From contig NZ_VWVV01000010.1 of assembly GCF_009830945.1 (NCBI RefSeq), forward strand, positions 1-64,000: a stretch of 64,000 nt of DNA. Direction: 5' to 3'. Position 1 is the stretch's first letter. Each line of letters begins with the position of its first letter. Source of the stretch: Nocardiopsis sp. FR4. GTDB taxonomy: Bacteria; Actinomycetota; Actinomycetes; Streptosporangiales; Streptosporangiaceae. The position numbers and the translations under genes were made by a program. Of this stretch, positions 16,690-29,843 are shown one piece after another. The notes under the pieces are model-generated. The model was not told the DNA's origin. It made no database searches and was given only the letters and a program-made list of their open reading frames with translations.

Positions 16690-16708
16690 CCTGACGGAGG
16701 AAGCAACC

Positions 16709-18553
<1,845 letters not shown>

Positions 18554-18591
18554 CCCGAGGTCGAGCCGAGGAAGGAGGGGGTGCGTCGCAT

Positions 18592-19368
18592 ATGGCGCCG
18601 TCGGAGAACAGCAGCAGCAGCGGCGACGGTGAGGAGCGCCGGGGACCGGTGATCCGCGACAACCGTCGGATCGACCCGGAGACGGGCCAGGTCAGGGACC
18701 CCGAGTCCGAGGGCGACGCCACCGAGGAGATCCCCGAGGTCGCCGAGGAGGACGTCGTCGAGACGGACCTGGAGGACGAGGTCCCCGAGGTCCCGGACAC
18801 GCCGGAGTCGGTGGTGACGGAGGCGATCAACGCCGACGAGCGGGTCGTCGAGCTCACCAACGACATCAAGCGGGTGCAGGCGGAGTACGCCAACTACCGC
18901 AAGCGTGTCGACCGCGACCGCGTGGCCGTCCGCGAGATGGCCACCGCCCAGGTCGTCAGCGAACTGCTGCCGATCCTGGACGACGTCGGACGCGCCCGGG
19001 AGCACGACGAGCTCACCGGCGGGTTCAAGGCGGTGGGCGAGGCCCTGGAGGCCCTGGTCGCCAAGCTGGGCCTGGAGCGCTACGCGGAGAAGGGCGAGGA
19101 GTTCGACCCCACCCTCCACGAGGCGCTCACCCTGGTCCCGGTTCCGGGCATCTCCGCCCAGACCGTGATCGAGGTGTTCCAGCCCGGCTACCGCATGGGT
19201 GAGCGCATCCTGCGGCCGGCCCGCGTGGTCGTCGGGGAACCCGTCGAGGGCGGCGAGGAGCCCGACTCCGGAACCGCCGCCGACGGGGGCGGGGCGGACA
19301 CCGGCGGCGAGGGGTCCTCCGAGCCGACCGGTGGCGCCGACGCCAACGGCGGGGAGAACGACAAGTAA
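18592..19368 (+). CDS. grpE: nucleotide exchange factor GrpE
   Basis: The 258-residue protein drives ADP release from DnaK. A long acidic N-terminal extension (to about residue 75) is followed by the coiled coil around ELTNDIKRVQAEYANYRKRV and the C-terminal beta domain, with LEAVGEALEALVAKL-like helix and VFQPGYRMGERILRPARVVV. The tail is Gly-rich. A GAAGGAGG binding site lies 14 bases before the ATG, a little far, but no better start is in frame. It is longer than the E. coli protein because of both tails, which is usual in actinomycetes. Confidence 0.96.
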   Translation: MAPSENSSSSGDGEERRGPVIRDNRRIDPETGQVRDPESEGDATEEIPEVAEEDVVETDLEDEVPEVPDTPESVVTEAINADERVVELTNDIKRVQAEYANYRKRVDRDRVAVREMATAQVVSELLPILDDVGRAREHDELTGGFKAVGEALEALVAKLGLERYAEKGEEFDPTLHEALTLVPVPGISAQTVIEVFQPGYRMGERILRPARVVVGEPVEGGEEPDSGTAADGGGADTGGEGSSEPTGGADANGGENDK

Positions 19369-19385
19369 CGGGTCCGCCCGTGATC

Positions 19386-19426
19386 CTCCGGCCGCGGCCC
19401 CGCACCACGCGGGGGCGCGGCCGGAG
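19386..19426 (+). terminator. strong hairpin between grpE and dnaJ
   Basis: An 18-base arm beginning CTCCGGCCGCGG pairs with one mismatch to an arm ending CGCGGCCGGAG around a five-base loop. It could reduce readthrough from grpE into dnaJ or act as an mRNA stability element, giving less DnaJ than DnaK. Confidence 0.6.
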
Positions 19427-19506
19427 ACGGACCCCGGGCCGGCGCGGCCCGGGGTCACGTGGAAGCATCGGACGCAACCGGCACCAGCGGGAGAAGGCAC
19501 CAGTCG

Positions 19507-20661
19507 ATGAGCACCAAGGACTACCTGGAGAAGGACTACTACAAGGTCCTCGGAGTCTCAAAGACCGCCTCGAAGGACGAGATCAAGCAGTCCTACCGCA
19601 AGCTGGCCCGGGAGAACCACCCCGACGCGAACACGAGTGACCCGGGCGCGGCGGAGCGGTTCAAGGAGATCTCCGAGGCGTACAACGTCCTGTCGGACGA
19701 CAAGCGCCGCAAGGAGTACGACGAGGCCCGGTCGCTCTTCGGCGGTGCCTACCGGCCCGGCGGCGGTGCCGGCCCCGGCGGCTTCGACATGGGCGACCTG
19801 TTCGGCCAGGGCGCCGGCGCGCCCGGCGGCGAGCGGCTGAGCGATCTGTTCGGGGGGCTGTTCGGCGGGCGCGGACGCGGCGGCGGGGGCACCCGCAGCA
19901 GGCGCGGCGCCGACGTGGAGACCGAGACGACACTGACCTTCCGCGAGGCGGCCGAGGGGGTCACCCGCTCCTTCCAGCTGGCGACCGAGGCGGCCTGCCC
20001 CACCTGTAGGGGCACCGGCGCCAGAACGGGGACCGCCCCGCGGATGTGCCCGAAGTGCTCCGGCACCGGGCACGAGAACACCAACCTGGGCGGCTTCTCG
20101 CTGTCCGAGCCGTGCAGCGAGTGCAAGGGCCGCGGCCTGGTCGTGGACGACCCCTGCCCCACCTGCAACGGCAGCGGGCGCGGCAAGAGCGCCCGCACCG
20201 TCCAGACCCGCATCCCGGGCGGCGTGTCCGACGGGCAGCGGATCCGGATCAAGGGCAAGGGCGCGCCCGGGGAGAACGGCGGCCCGGCGGGCGACCTCTA
20301 CGTGGTCGTCCGCGTGAAGGAGCACCCGGTGTTCGGCAGGAGCGGAGACAACGTGACGATCACCGTCCCGGTGACCTTCCCCGAGGCCGCGCTGGGCGCC
20401 GAGGTGCGCATCCCGACCCTCAACGGCTTCCCGGTGACCGTGAAGGTCCCGCCGGGTACGCAGAACGGCCACAAGCTCCGGGTGCGCGGCAAGGGGGCGA
20501 CCCGCAGGGACGGTACCAAGGGGGACATGCTCGTCACGATCGAGGTGGCGGTGCCGAAGACGCTCAGCGGGGAGGCACGGGAGGCCCTGGAGAAGTTCCG
20601 CGCCGCGACCTCCGACTACGACCCGCGTGAGGGACTCGAGGCGCGGGCGAAGGGTGTGTGA
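19507..20661 (+). CDS. dnaJ: co-chaperone DnaJ (Hsp40, DnaJ1 type)
   Basis: The 384-residue protein delivers unfolded clients to DnaK and stimulates its ATPase. The J domain (residues 10-75) contains YRKLARENHPDANTSD with the essential HPD. A Gly-rich linker follows, then four zinc-binding CxxCxGxG-type repeats: CPTCRGTGARTG, CPKCSGTGHE, CSECKGRG, CPTCNGSGRG. The C-terminal client-binding domains end at residue 384. A GAGAAGG site precedes the ATG at 19507. Its stop overlaps the start of hspR. Confidence 0.96.
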   Translation: MSTKDYLEKDYYKVLGVSKTASKDEIKQSYRKLARENHPDANTSDPGAAERFKEISEAYNVLSDDKRRKEYDEARSLFGGAYRPGGGAGPGGFDMGDLFGQGAGAPGGERLSDLFGGLFGGRGRGGGGTRSRRGADVETETTLTFREAAEGVTRSFQLATEAACPTCRGTGARTGTAPRMCPKCSGTGHENTNLGGFSLSEPCSECKGRGLVVDDPCPTCNGSGRGKSARTVQTRIPGGVSDGQRIRIKGKGAPGENGGPAGDLYVVVRVKEHPVFGRSGDNVTITVPVTFPEAALGAEVRIPTLNGFPVTVKVPPGTQNGHKLRVRGKGATRRDGTKGDMLVTIEVAVPKTLSGEAREALEKFRAATSDYDPREGLEARAKGV

Positions 20662-21155
20662 ACGACGTGAACGACTCCTTCGGCGCTGACGCTCCGGTCT
20701 ACGTGATCTCGGTGGCCGCGGAGCTGGCGGGGATGCACCCCCAGACCCTGCGGCAGTACGACCGGTTGGGCATCGTCTCGCCCGGGCGCGCGTCCGGGCG
20801 GGGGCGCCGCTACTCCATGCGCGACGTGCAGACGCTGCGCGAGGTACAGCGGTTGTCGCAGGAGGAGGGCATCAACCTGGCCGGGATCAAGCGGATCCTG
20901 GAGCTGGAGCACGAGGTGGAGCAGCTGCGCGAGCAGGTGTTCCACCTGGCCAACGAGTTGGAGGCGGCGCGGCGGGCCGTGTCCAGGCGGGGTCGGCCCG
21001 CGCCCCCGGACGGCGGTGCGCAGGCGCGCGGCGAGCTGGTGCGCCGCACCCGCGTGACGATCTTCAACACCGCTGAGCAGAGGAACGACGACGATTCCCG
21101 GGACGGGGGCCCCGGGAAGGGCGGCTCCGGCCGTACCGGGGACGGACAGGGCTGA
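20658..21155 (+). CDS. hspR: heat shock repressor HspR (MerR family)
   Basis: The 165-residue protein is a MerR-type regulator: YVISVAAELAGMHPQTLRQY is the helix-turn-helix, GRGRRYSMRDVQTLREVQ the wing, and a coiled coil (LELEHEVEQLREQVFHLANE) follows. HspR uses DnaK as co-repressor and binds HAIR sites, two of which lie before dnaK, so the operon controls itself. The C-terminal tail is hydrophilic. The GTG at 20658 overlaps the dnaJ stop, so translation is coupled. Confidence 0.95.
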   Translation: MNDVNDSFGADAPVYVISVAAELAGMHPQTLRQYDRLGIVSPGRASGRGRRYSMRDVQTLREVQRLSQEEGINLAGIKRILELEHEVEQLREQVFHLANELEAARRAVSRRGRPAPPDGGAQARGELVRRTRVTIFNTAEQRNDDDSRDGGPGKGGSGRTGDGQG

Positions 21156-21267
21156 CCGGCCCGGCCCGGTACGGATGGGCCGACGGGCTCCGCCACAGTG
21201 AGACGGGGCGCGGTCGACCGTCGTACATCACCCCCCGTGACACGACATGTGAAAGGAGTCACCGCGC

Positions 21268-23880
<2,613 letters not shown>

Positions 23881-23902
23881 CCGGGACCGCCGGGACACGT
23901 GT

Positions 23903-23928
23903 GGGGCCGCTCCGCGAGGGGCGGCCCC
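23903..23928 (+). terminator. terminator after clpB
   Basis: GGGGCCGCTCC pairs with GGGGCGGCCCC (one G-T pair) around a GCGA tetraloop, 22 bases after the clpB stop. It ends the heat-shock block. Confidence 0.75.
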
Positions 23929-23958
23929 TCGCCGTGGGAAGGTGCGGTCTCCGCCCTC

Positions 23959-24216
23959 TCAGACGGCGACAACCCGCACCGCGCTGTCGAGCCCGGCGAA
24001 GTCGTCGGCGTTGCGCGTGTAGAGGGGCAGCCCGTGCACTGAGGCCACAGCCGCGATCATCAGGTCCATGCGCCGCGGCTTGGGGCTGCGGTTCGCCGCG
24101 AGGGTGAGGGCGAGGAGCGTTCCATAGCGGGCGGCCGCCGCACCGTCGAAGGGCAGTGGGGCGAAGTCGACCGCCGCGAACTGGAGTTTCTCGGTGCGCT
24201 GGGTGATGGTCTTCAT
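23959..24216 (-). pseudogene. PIN domain (VapC-like) fragment, N-terminus missing
   Basis: The 85-residue frame matches the C-terminal half of VapC ribonuclease toxins: a PLPFDGAAAARYG helix, then RRMDLMIAAVASVHGLPLYT and RNADDFAGL, with two of the acidic catalytic positions. The first strand carrying the DTS/DKS motif and the first catalytic Asp is missing and no antitoxin gene is next to it. The ATG at 24216 is probably fortuitous. A VapB plus VapC N-terminal scrap lies 1.1 kb away at 25354, so both may come from one broken locus. Confidence 0.65.
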
Positions 24217-24280
24217 GGCACAAGTGCAGCTCTTCGTGTCTCACCGTGCTACGCCTCTGCTCCGGGAACGCGGACGCGGG

Positions 24281-25264
24281 TCAGGTTCCGAGCAGGCGGG
24301 CCTCGACCTCGGGGTCCAGGCCGAGCCGGGGGCGGTCCGGGCGCTGGGGCGCGCCCTCGGGCAGGGTGCCGAGCCACGACCAGGTGTCCGCGACGGTCTC
24401 GGCCGCCGGGCGGCAGCGCAGGCCCGTGGCGAGCGTCCGGGACACGTCGCCCTGGTGCAGGGTGTCGTAGAGCTCGCCGGGCGGCACCCAGACGGGCAGG
24501 TCGGTCCACGGCTGGATCCCCGCGTCGAGGACGGCCTGGGGCTCGGTCCAGCGCAGCTCGGCGCCGGAGCCGGTGACCTCCGCGCACGCCTCCAGGAGTT
24601 GCCCGGTGGTGGTGTGCCCGGGCGGGCTCACCAGGTTGTAGGGGCCGCCCAGGCTCCGCTCGGCCGCGTCGAGGGTCCAGGCTGCCAGGTCGCGGGCGTC
24701 CACGTACTGCAGCGGCAGGTCGCGCGGGCCGGGGGCCAGGACGGGCCCGCCGCGGGCGATCCGCCCCAGCCACCAGGGCAGGCGGCCGACGTTCTCGTAC
24801 GGGCCGAGGATGAGACCGGCCCGGACGAACAGCGCGCGGTCGCCGAAGACCGCCTCGGCGGCGAGTTCGCCGCCGCGCTTGGCCCGCGCGTAGTCGGTTC
24901 CGTCGTCCTCGGGCGAGGAGTCCACGACCGGCCCGTCCTCGTCCAGGCCCGCCCTGGCCGGGAAGGCGTAGACGGACCGGCTGGAGACGTAGGCGTAGTG
25001 CCCGACGCGGTCGGCGAGCAGGCGCGCGGCCGCGGTCACGGCTGCCGGGGCGCCCGACCAGGTGTCGACGACCGCGTCCCAGCGGCCCGTCTCCAGGGCG
25101 GCGAGCCCGCCCGGCCCGGTGCGGTCCCCGTGCAGGGCCGAGGCCCCGGGCGGGGCCGCGTGCCTGCCCCGGTGGAAGACGGTGACCTCCCACCCCCTGG
25201 CGAGCGCGTCCTCCACGACGGCCCGTCCCACGAACTCGGTGCCACCCAGAACCAGAAGTCTCAT
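24281..25264 (-). CDS. NAD(P)-dependent epimerase/reductase (extended SDR)
   Basis: The 327-residue protein begins MRLLVLGGTEFVGRAVVEDA, the glycine-rich NAD(P) loop of extended short-chain dehydrogenases. Catalytic residues can be seen in YVSSRSVYAF (Ser) and DYARAKRGGE (Tyr-x3-Lys). The C-terminal part resembles actinobacterial reductases annotated as NAD-dependent epimerase/dehydratase. Substrate unknown; it stands alone, between two pieces of vapBC debris, which suggests it may have moved into this spot. The ATG is at the start of the Rossmann motif, so the start is secure. Confidence 0.85.
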   Translation of the reverse strand: MRLLVLGGTEFVGRAVVEDALARGWEVTVFHRGRHAAPPGASALHGDRTGPGGLAALETGRWDAVVDTWSGAPAAVTAAARLLADRVGHYAYVSSRSVYAFPARAGLDEDGPVVDSSPEDDGTDYARAKRGGELAAEAVFGDRALFVRAGLILGPYENVGRLPWWLGRIARGGPVLAPGPRDLPLQYVDARDLAAWTLDAAERSLGGPYNLVSPPGHTTTGQLLEACAEVTGSGAELRWTEPQAVLDAGIQPWTDLPVWVPPGELYDTLHQGDVSRTLATGLRCRPAAETVADTWSWLGTLPEGAPQRPDRPRLGLDPEVEARLLGT

Positions 25265-25353
25265 GCGGGGCAGTCTGGCCGCTCCCCCGGGCGACGCGCC
25301 AGGGCTTCCTGCCACGGGCAGAAACGGGGGACCCGGCCCTTCAGCACGTTTCG

Positions 25354-25607
25354 ATGGTGGAGACCGTCAACAGAGCCCTCCGTGAGGTGGCCGCCCGCAG
25401 ACGGTCCCACCAGTTCCTGGACCTCGTCGAGGAACTGGACCTGGACCTGGACGAACAGACCATGCGGAAGGTCCGGCGTTGCCCCTCTGCCTCGCGGACA
25501 AGTCCGCCTACGGGATGGTGCGGCGCTGCCAGCGGGCACGCGACGCGCCGCACTCCCTGATCGCCGCCAGCGGCTCGATGTGGGTCGTCCCGGCCGGAAC
25601 ACGGTGA
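25354..25607 (+). pseudogene. vapBC debris: antitoxin C-terminus and start of PIN toxin
   Basis: One frame reads VETVNRALREVAARRRSHQF then LDLVEELDLDLDE, typical of the C-terminal half of VapB-type antitoxins. After about 25480 a different frame reads LPLCLADKSAYGMVRRCQRA, like the first strand of a PIN toxin with its catalytic Asp, and stops with TGA at 25605. The antitoxin DNA-binding half and most of the toxin are gone, so this cannot be a working system. Confidence 0.5.
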
Positions 25608-25634
25608 CCTCCGCGGCGTACGCGGGGCGGTGCG

Positions 25635-26897
25635 TCAACCGTCGCACCCGCGGGCGCGGGCGAGCAGGAGCGCGCGCTCGCGCTCGTTGCGGGTGAGTCC
25701 GGCCGCCCGCTCGAACTCCTCGCGGGCCTCCGCCGCGCGTTCCAGCCGCGCGAGCAGGTCGCCGCGCACGGCGGGCAGCAGGTGGTAGTCCGCCATCCCC
25801 GGCTGGTCGCGGAGTGCGTCGACGATCTCCAGGGCCTCGCCGGGGCCGGAGGCCATCGAGACCGCCACGGCCCGGTTCAGTTCCACCACCGGTGACCCGG
25901 TGATCCGGGCCAGCGCCAGGTACAGCCCGGCGATGCCCGCCCAGTCGGTGTCCTCGGCGGTGTGCGCCTGGGCGTGCTTGGCAGCGATGGCCGCCTGCAG
26001 GGTGTAGGGGCCCCGGGGCCGGCCGGGGTCGGCGGACAGCGCCCGGACCAGGGCCTCAAGTCCCCGGGTGACGAGCATGCGGTCCCAGCGGGAGCGGTCC
26101 TGTTCGGTGAGGGGGACGGGTTCGCCGTCGGGACCGACCCGGGCCCGGAACCGGGAGGCCTGCAGTTCCATCAGCGCCAGGAGTCCGCGCACCTCGGGTT
26201 CCCCGGGCAGCAGCCCGGCGAGCACCCGGCCCAGGCGCATGGCCTCCTCGCACAGTTCCGGGCGCATCCAGTCGGGGCCGGAGGTGGCCGTGTAGCCCTC
26301 GTTGAACACGAGGTAGACGACCTCCAGGACGGAGGCCAGACGGGCGTCGCGGTCCCGGCCGACGGGTACCTCGAAGGGCACCCTCCTCCTGGCCAGGGTG
26401 CGCTTGGCCCGGACGATGCGCTGGGCGACGGTCGGCTCGGGCACCAGGAAGGCCCGGGCGATCTCGTCGGTGGAGAGCCCGCCGAGCAGGCGCAGGGTGA
26501 GGGCCACGCGGGCCTCGGTGGACAGCACCGGGTGGCAGCACACGAACATCAGCCGGAGCAGGTCGTCGCCGTAGTCCTCCTCCAGGACGGCGTCGAACGC
26601 GGACTGCCCGTCGTGCGCGGACATCTCGCGCCCGAGGTCGGCCATGCGCTGCCGGAAGCGCTCGTCGCGGCGCCAGCGGTCGAGCAGGCGGCGTTTGGCC
26701 ACCGTGGTCAGCCAGGCCCCGGGCCGGTCGGGCACGCCCTCGTCCGGCCACTTCTCCAGGGCGCTGACCAGGGCGTCCTGGGCGAACTCCTCGGCCAGGC
26801 CGACGTCGCCGACCATGCGCGCGAGTGTGGCGACGAGCTGGGCCGACTCGATGCGCCAGACCGCCTCGACCGCGCGGGTGGTGTCGGTGGAACTCAC
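25635..26897 (-). CDS. ECF sigma factor, ECF42-like with C-terminal TPR/DUF6596
   Basis: The 420-residue protein has sigma region 2 (LAEEFAQDALVSALEKWPDEG, RPGAWLTTVAKRRLLDRWRR) and region 4 (ARVALTLRLLGGLSTDEIA, FLVPEPTVAQRIVRAKRTLA). The remaining 230 residues form the helical DUF6596/TPR extension that characterises ECF42. This extension replaces a separate anti-sigma factor in regulating activity. ECF42 genes usually adjoin a YCII/DGPF gene; here that partner lies 2.4 kb away (29263) with an FHA-monooxygenase gene in between. Start at 26897 gives the normal N-terminus. Confidence 0.9.
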   Translation of the reverse strand: MSSTDTTRAVEAVWRIESAQLVATLARMVGDVGLAEEFAQDALVSALEKWPDEGVPDRPGAWLTTVAKRRLLDRWRRDERFRQRMADLGREMSAHDGQSAFDAVLEEDYGDDLLRLMFVCCHPVLSTEARVALTLRLLGGLSTDEIARAFLVPEPTVAQRIVRAKRTLARRRVPFEVPVGRDRDARLASVLEVVYLVFNEGYTATSGPDWMRPELCEEAMRLGRVLAGLLPGEPEVRGLLALMELQASRFRARVGPDGEPVPLTEQDRSRWDRMLVTRGLEALVRALSADPGRPRGPYTLQAAIAAKHAQAHTAEDTDWAGIAGLYLALARITGSPVVELNRAVAVSMASGPGEALEIVDALRDQPGMADYHLLPAVRGDLLARLERAAEAREEFERAAGLTRNERERALLLARARGCDG

Positions 26898-27339
26898 GGG
26901 GTCATCAGAGCACCGCGGGGCGGATCACCGCAAGCTGCCCGAGGAAAGACCAGAATCCGATTCGGCGAAGCCGTGCAATTCCCCACCTGCGAAATCAGCC
27001 CCGGAGAGGGCAGGGAGAAGGCCGTAACCCTGGTTACGGACTAGGGCACAGAACGGTTCATTTCGTGAGGCATCGATTCCGCAGAGAATCGCCGGAGTTC
27101 CTCGGGTGACACGAGTCCACAGGTGGGGCGCGGATTCCTCCGATCATCGACTGGAAGTAACCGTACCTGCGGGGTCACACCGGCACGGCGCACGGCGACC
27201 GGGACTTCCGGTGGTGCGCCGAGGGCGCGGATTCCGTAGAGTTCAGATCCGAATGCCCGAAAGCCGCGTCCCACAGGGGGAGCGGCCTTCCCCAGGCAGC
27301 CGAAAACCGTGTTCTCCCCCTCACAGAAAGAAGCGGCCT
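26898..27339. other. intergenic region between divergent genes
   Basis: This 440-base stretch holds the promoters of the sigma factor (minus) and the FHA-monooxygenase (plus). It contains a perfect palindrome at 27022-27039. No gene was supportable; the frames crossing it have no family resemblance. Confidence 0.5.
27022..27039. promoter_or_regulatory. 18-base palindrome, operator-like
   Basis: CCGTAACC-CT-GGTTACGG is a perfect inverted repeat of eight-base arms with two bases between. It lies 125 bases before the sigma-factor start and 300 bases before the FHA-monooxygenase start. The form suggests a dimeric repressor such as a TetR or GntR type, but no such gene adjoins it. Confidence 0.55.
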
Positions 27340-29208
27340 GTGTCATTCGAAATCGTCGGGCGCGAAGGGCCCTTCGCCGGGCAGAGGTTCCCCGTCGGCG
27401 ACGCGCCGGTCACGTTCGGCCGCCACAGGGACAACAGCGTGGTGGTCGCCAGCAGGGCCGCCTCGCGCTTCCACGCCGAGATCGTCCGCGACGGCGGCGG
27501 CTACGTCCTGCGCGACCGGGAGAGCAGCAACGGAACGGTGGTCAACGGGGAGGAGGTGGCCTCGTACCGCCTCCGTCCCGGCGACCTCATCACGATCGGC
27601 GAGGAGGTCTTCCGCTGGGAGCCCTCCGGCACCCCGGCGGCGCCCGACGAACCCCCGGTGACGCAGATGTTCGTCCGGTCCGCGGTGCCCTCGGGCCCGG
27701 TCCTGAACGTCCTCGTCTCGGGCGGCGGCCCCGTGGGCCTGGCCTTCGCCCTGCTGCTCGAACACCTCATCGGCTCCCAGGTGTCCGTCACCGTCTACGA
27801 CGCGCGCTGGACCCGGGAGGGATCCCGCGTGGTGTGGAAGGACGAGAAGCAGGGCAACGTCCGGCGCCAGCAGGTCGTGACCGTCCAGAGCCGCCAGTAC
27901 CTCAACCTCACCGAGCCGATGCAGGAGCGGTTGTTCCAGCCCGGTGCCTACACCGAGATGTGGCCCTCGGGCCCCGACTCGATCCGCGGCCAGGGCCCGC
28001 GCAACATCCGCATCTCGCGGATCGAGGACGTCCTGCTGGAGATGGCCAACGAGCGGCCGGGCCGCATCCGGCTCGTGCCCGAGCGCTTCGACCCGGTCGA
28101 GAACGCGGAGGAGCTGGCCCGCAGCCACGTGCTCGCCGTGTGCGAGGGGTCCCGGTCGCGCACCCGCGAGCACTTCACCGACAAGTTCGGCCAGGCCGAC
28201 AAGACGATCTACTCGCTGGACGGCGAGCACCTCCAGGACGTCGTGCTGGGCCTGCGCGTGCGGTCCGACCTGTCGGACCCCATGACCGTCCTGCTGACCG
28301 TGGCCCAGAACCGCTTCCTGCTGAACTCGCTGCGCGGCGAGGGCTTCCTCAACATGCGCCTGACCGACGCCGAGGCCCGGGAGGTCATCGGCATCGACCC
28401 CGTGCGGCAGGTGTTCGAGGAGTGCATCGCCTCGCGCCCGTGCGTGATGGCGCGGGACGAGTACGGCGACTTCACCTGCTCGACCCACAGCACCCTGTTC
28501 CTGCCCGCGCTGGTCAAGGGTTCAGCCCTGTGGAAGCGGGTCCGGCAGGGGCTGGAGTTCTTCGGGGTGGCCGAGGGCAACCTCAGCGCCGTCACCGCCT
28601 TCCGACTGAACATGGTGCAGCGGCCTCGGTTCACCGCCCAGCTGCGCCCGGCCACGGCGACCGGTCCGGGCACCTACGGGTTCCTGCTCGGGGACGCCGC
28701 CAACGCGATCCACTTCTGGCCCGGACGCGGGCTCAACAGCGGCCTGGCCTCGGCCATCTCGCTGGCCCGTTCGCTCAGCAGCGCGTGGAACGGTAGGCCC
28801 TTCCGCGACGCGGACTTCATCCGCCACGAGGCGGCGATGTCGATGCTGCAGTACCGGCACAAGAGCCGTGCGTGGAACGCGATGGTGACCGCCGGCGAGG
28901 ACGGGGCGACGGTCGCGATCAAGGAGCTGATCGCCCGGAGCGTGGAGGAGGAGGGCGGCGACCGGGAGGCCGACCTGGAGACGCTGATGGAGCGACTGAC
29001 CGCGATCCGCGAGCGCCTGTCCTCGCGGATCTCCGGAATGCCCGACGACGCGGCCCTGCGCGAGCACCTGCGGACCCTGACCGACGAGACGCTGCGGTCC
29101 CTGGTCGCGGGCGGCCCGTGGGACACGCTGACGGTCGGCGGCGAGGAGGTCGACATCGACATCTTCTACCGGGACGAGGTCACCGCCGAACCCGCCGCGA
29201 AGGTCTGA
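27340..29208 (+). CDS. FHA domain fused to FAD-dependent monooxygenase
   Basis: The 622-residue protein has an N-terminal FHA domain (residues 1-100) with GRHRDN, SRFHAEI and SSNGTVVNG, which binds phosphothreonine. Residues 123 to about 500 form a class A flavin monooxygenase: VSGGGPVGLAFALLLEHL is the FAD Rossmann loop, EGSRSRTREHF resembles the DG motif region, and GDAANAIHFWPGRGLNSG is the second FAD motif, most like MICAL-type or hydroxybenzoate hydroxylase enzymes. The C-terminal 120 residues are helical. The GTG at 27340 is chosen since it directly precedes the FHA fold. The fusion suggests the enzyme is recruited to a Ser/Thr-kinase target. It sits between an ECF42 gene and its usual YCII partner. 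Confidence 0.85.
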   Translation: MSFEIVGREGPFAGQRFPVGDAPVTFGRHRDNSVVVASRAASRFHAEIVRDGGGYVLRDRESSNGTVVNGEEVASYRLRPGDLITIGEEVFRWEPSGTPAAPDEPPVTQMFVRSAVPSGPVLNVLVSGGGPVGLAFALLLEHLIGSQVSVTVYDARWTREGSRVVWKDEKQGNVRRQQVVTVQSRQYLNLTEPMQERLFQPGAYTEMWPSGPDSIRGQGPRNIRISRIEDVLLEMANERPGRIRLVPERFDPVENAEELARSHVLAVCEGSRSRTREHFTDKFGQADKTIYSLDGEHLQDVVLGLRVRSDLSDPMTVLLTVAQNRFLLNSLRGEGFLNMRLTDAEAREVIGIDPVRQVFEECIASRPCVMARDEYGDFTCSTHSTLFLPALVKGSALWKRVRQGLEFFGVAEGNLSAVTAFRLNMVQRPRFTAQLRPATATGPGTYGFLLGDAANAIHFWPGRGLNSGLASAISLARSLSSAWNGRPFRDADFIRHEAAMSMLQYRHKSRAWNAMVTAGEDGATVAIKELIARSVEEEGGDREADLETLMERLTAIRERLSSRISGMPDDAALREHLRTLTDETLRSLVAGGPWDTLTVGGEEVDIDIFYRDEVTAEPAAKV

Positions 29209-29229
29209 CCCCGGGGCCGCCTGGGGCGT

Positions 29230-29254
29230 GGCGGCCCGCCTGGGGCGGGCCGCC
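29230..29254. terminator. bidirectional terminator
   Basis: GGCGGCCCGCC pairs perfectly with GGCGGGCCGCC over a three-base loop. It lies between two convergent genes and can stop transcription from both sides. Confidence 0.8.
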
Positions 29255-29262
29255 CGCCGCGA

Positions 29263-29697
29263 TCAGCCGTTGCCGATCCCCTCGGCGCGCCACCGGGCCT
29301 CCTGCTCCCGGACGTGCTCGGGCACCGCGTCGCCGAACTCCTCGGTCTCGGCGATCCGCCGCAGCTGGAGGTTGAGCACGGCGCCGCTGCCCTCCGGCGG
29401 GTGCGGGCAGCGCCGGGCCCACTCCAGGGCCTCCTCCCGCGAGGAGACCTGGATCACCCAGTACCCGGCGATGACCTCCTTGGCCTCGGCGAAGGGGCCG
29501 TCGGTGACGGTGACCCTGCCGTCGCTGAAGGTGACCCGGGCCCCCTCCGAGCCGGGTGCCAGACCCTCCCCGGCCAGCAGCACCCCGGCCTTCACCATCG
29601 CCTCGTTGTACCTGTTCATGGCCTCGAAGACCTCCGGCCCGGGCAACTGCCCGGCCTCGGTCTGCTCGTCGGACATGATCATCATCAGGTAGCGCAT
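29263..29697 (-). CDS. YciI family (YCII/DGPF) protein
   Basis: The 144-residue protein begins MRYLMMIMSDEQ and contains TVTDGPFAEAKEVIAGYWVI, the DGPF motif that names the family. Members form small alpha-beta dimers and are nearly always near ECF41 or ECF42 sigma factors, of which one lies at 25635. Their biochemical role is unclear. The C-terminal 40 residues (PEHVREQEARWRAEG) are an extension. Convergent with the FHA-monooxygenase. Confidence 0.88.
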   Translation of the reverse strand: MRYLMMIMSDEQTEAGQLPGPEVFEAMNRYNEAMVKAGVLLAGEGLAPGSEGARVTFSDGRVTVTDGPFAEAKEVIAGYWVIQVSSREEALEWARRCPHPPEGSGAVLNLQLRRIAETEEFGDAVPEHVREQEARWRAEGIGNG

Positions 29698-29843
29698 GGC
29701 GTCCGCCCTCCGTGTGGCGCGGGGTCCCTTCCCCCGCTCTCGCCCACACGACGAACGGGCCGGGCCCGGATCGACACACGGGTGGGAACGCCTTCGCCTT
29801 TTCTTCCGCCCGGCCCCGGGACCGGGCCTCCGGTCCAGCCCCG

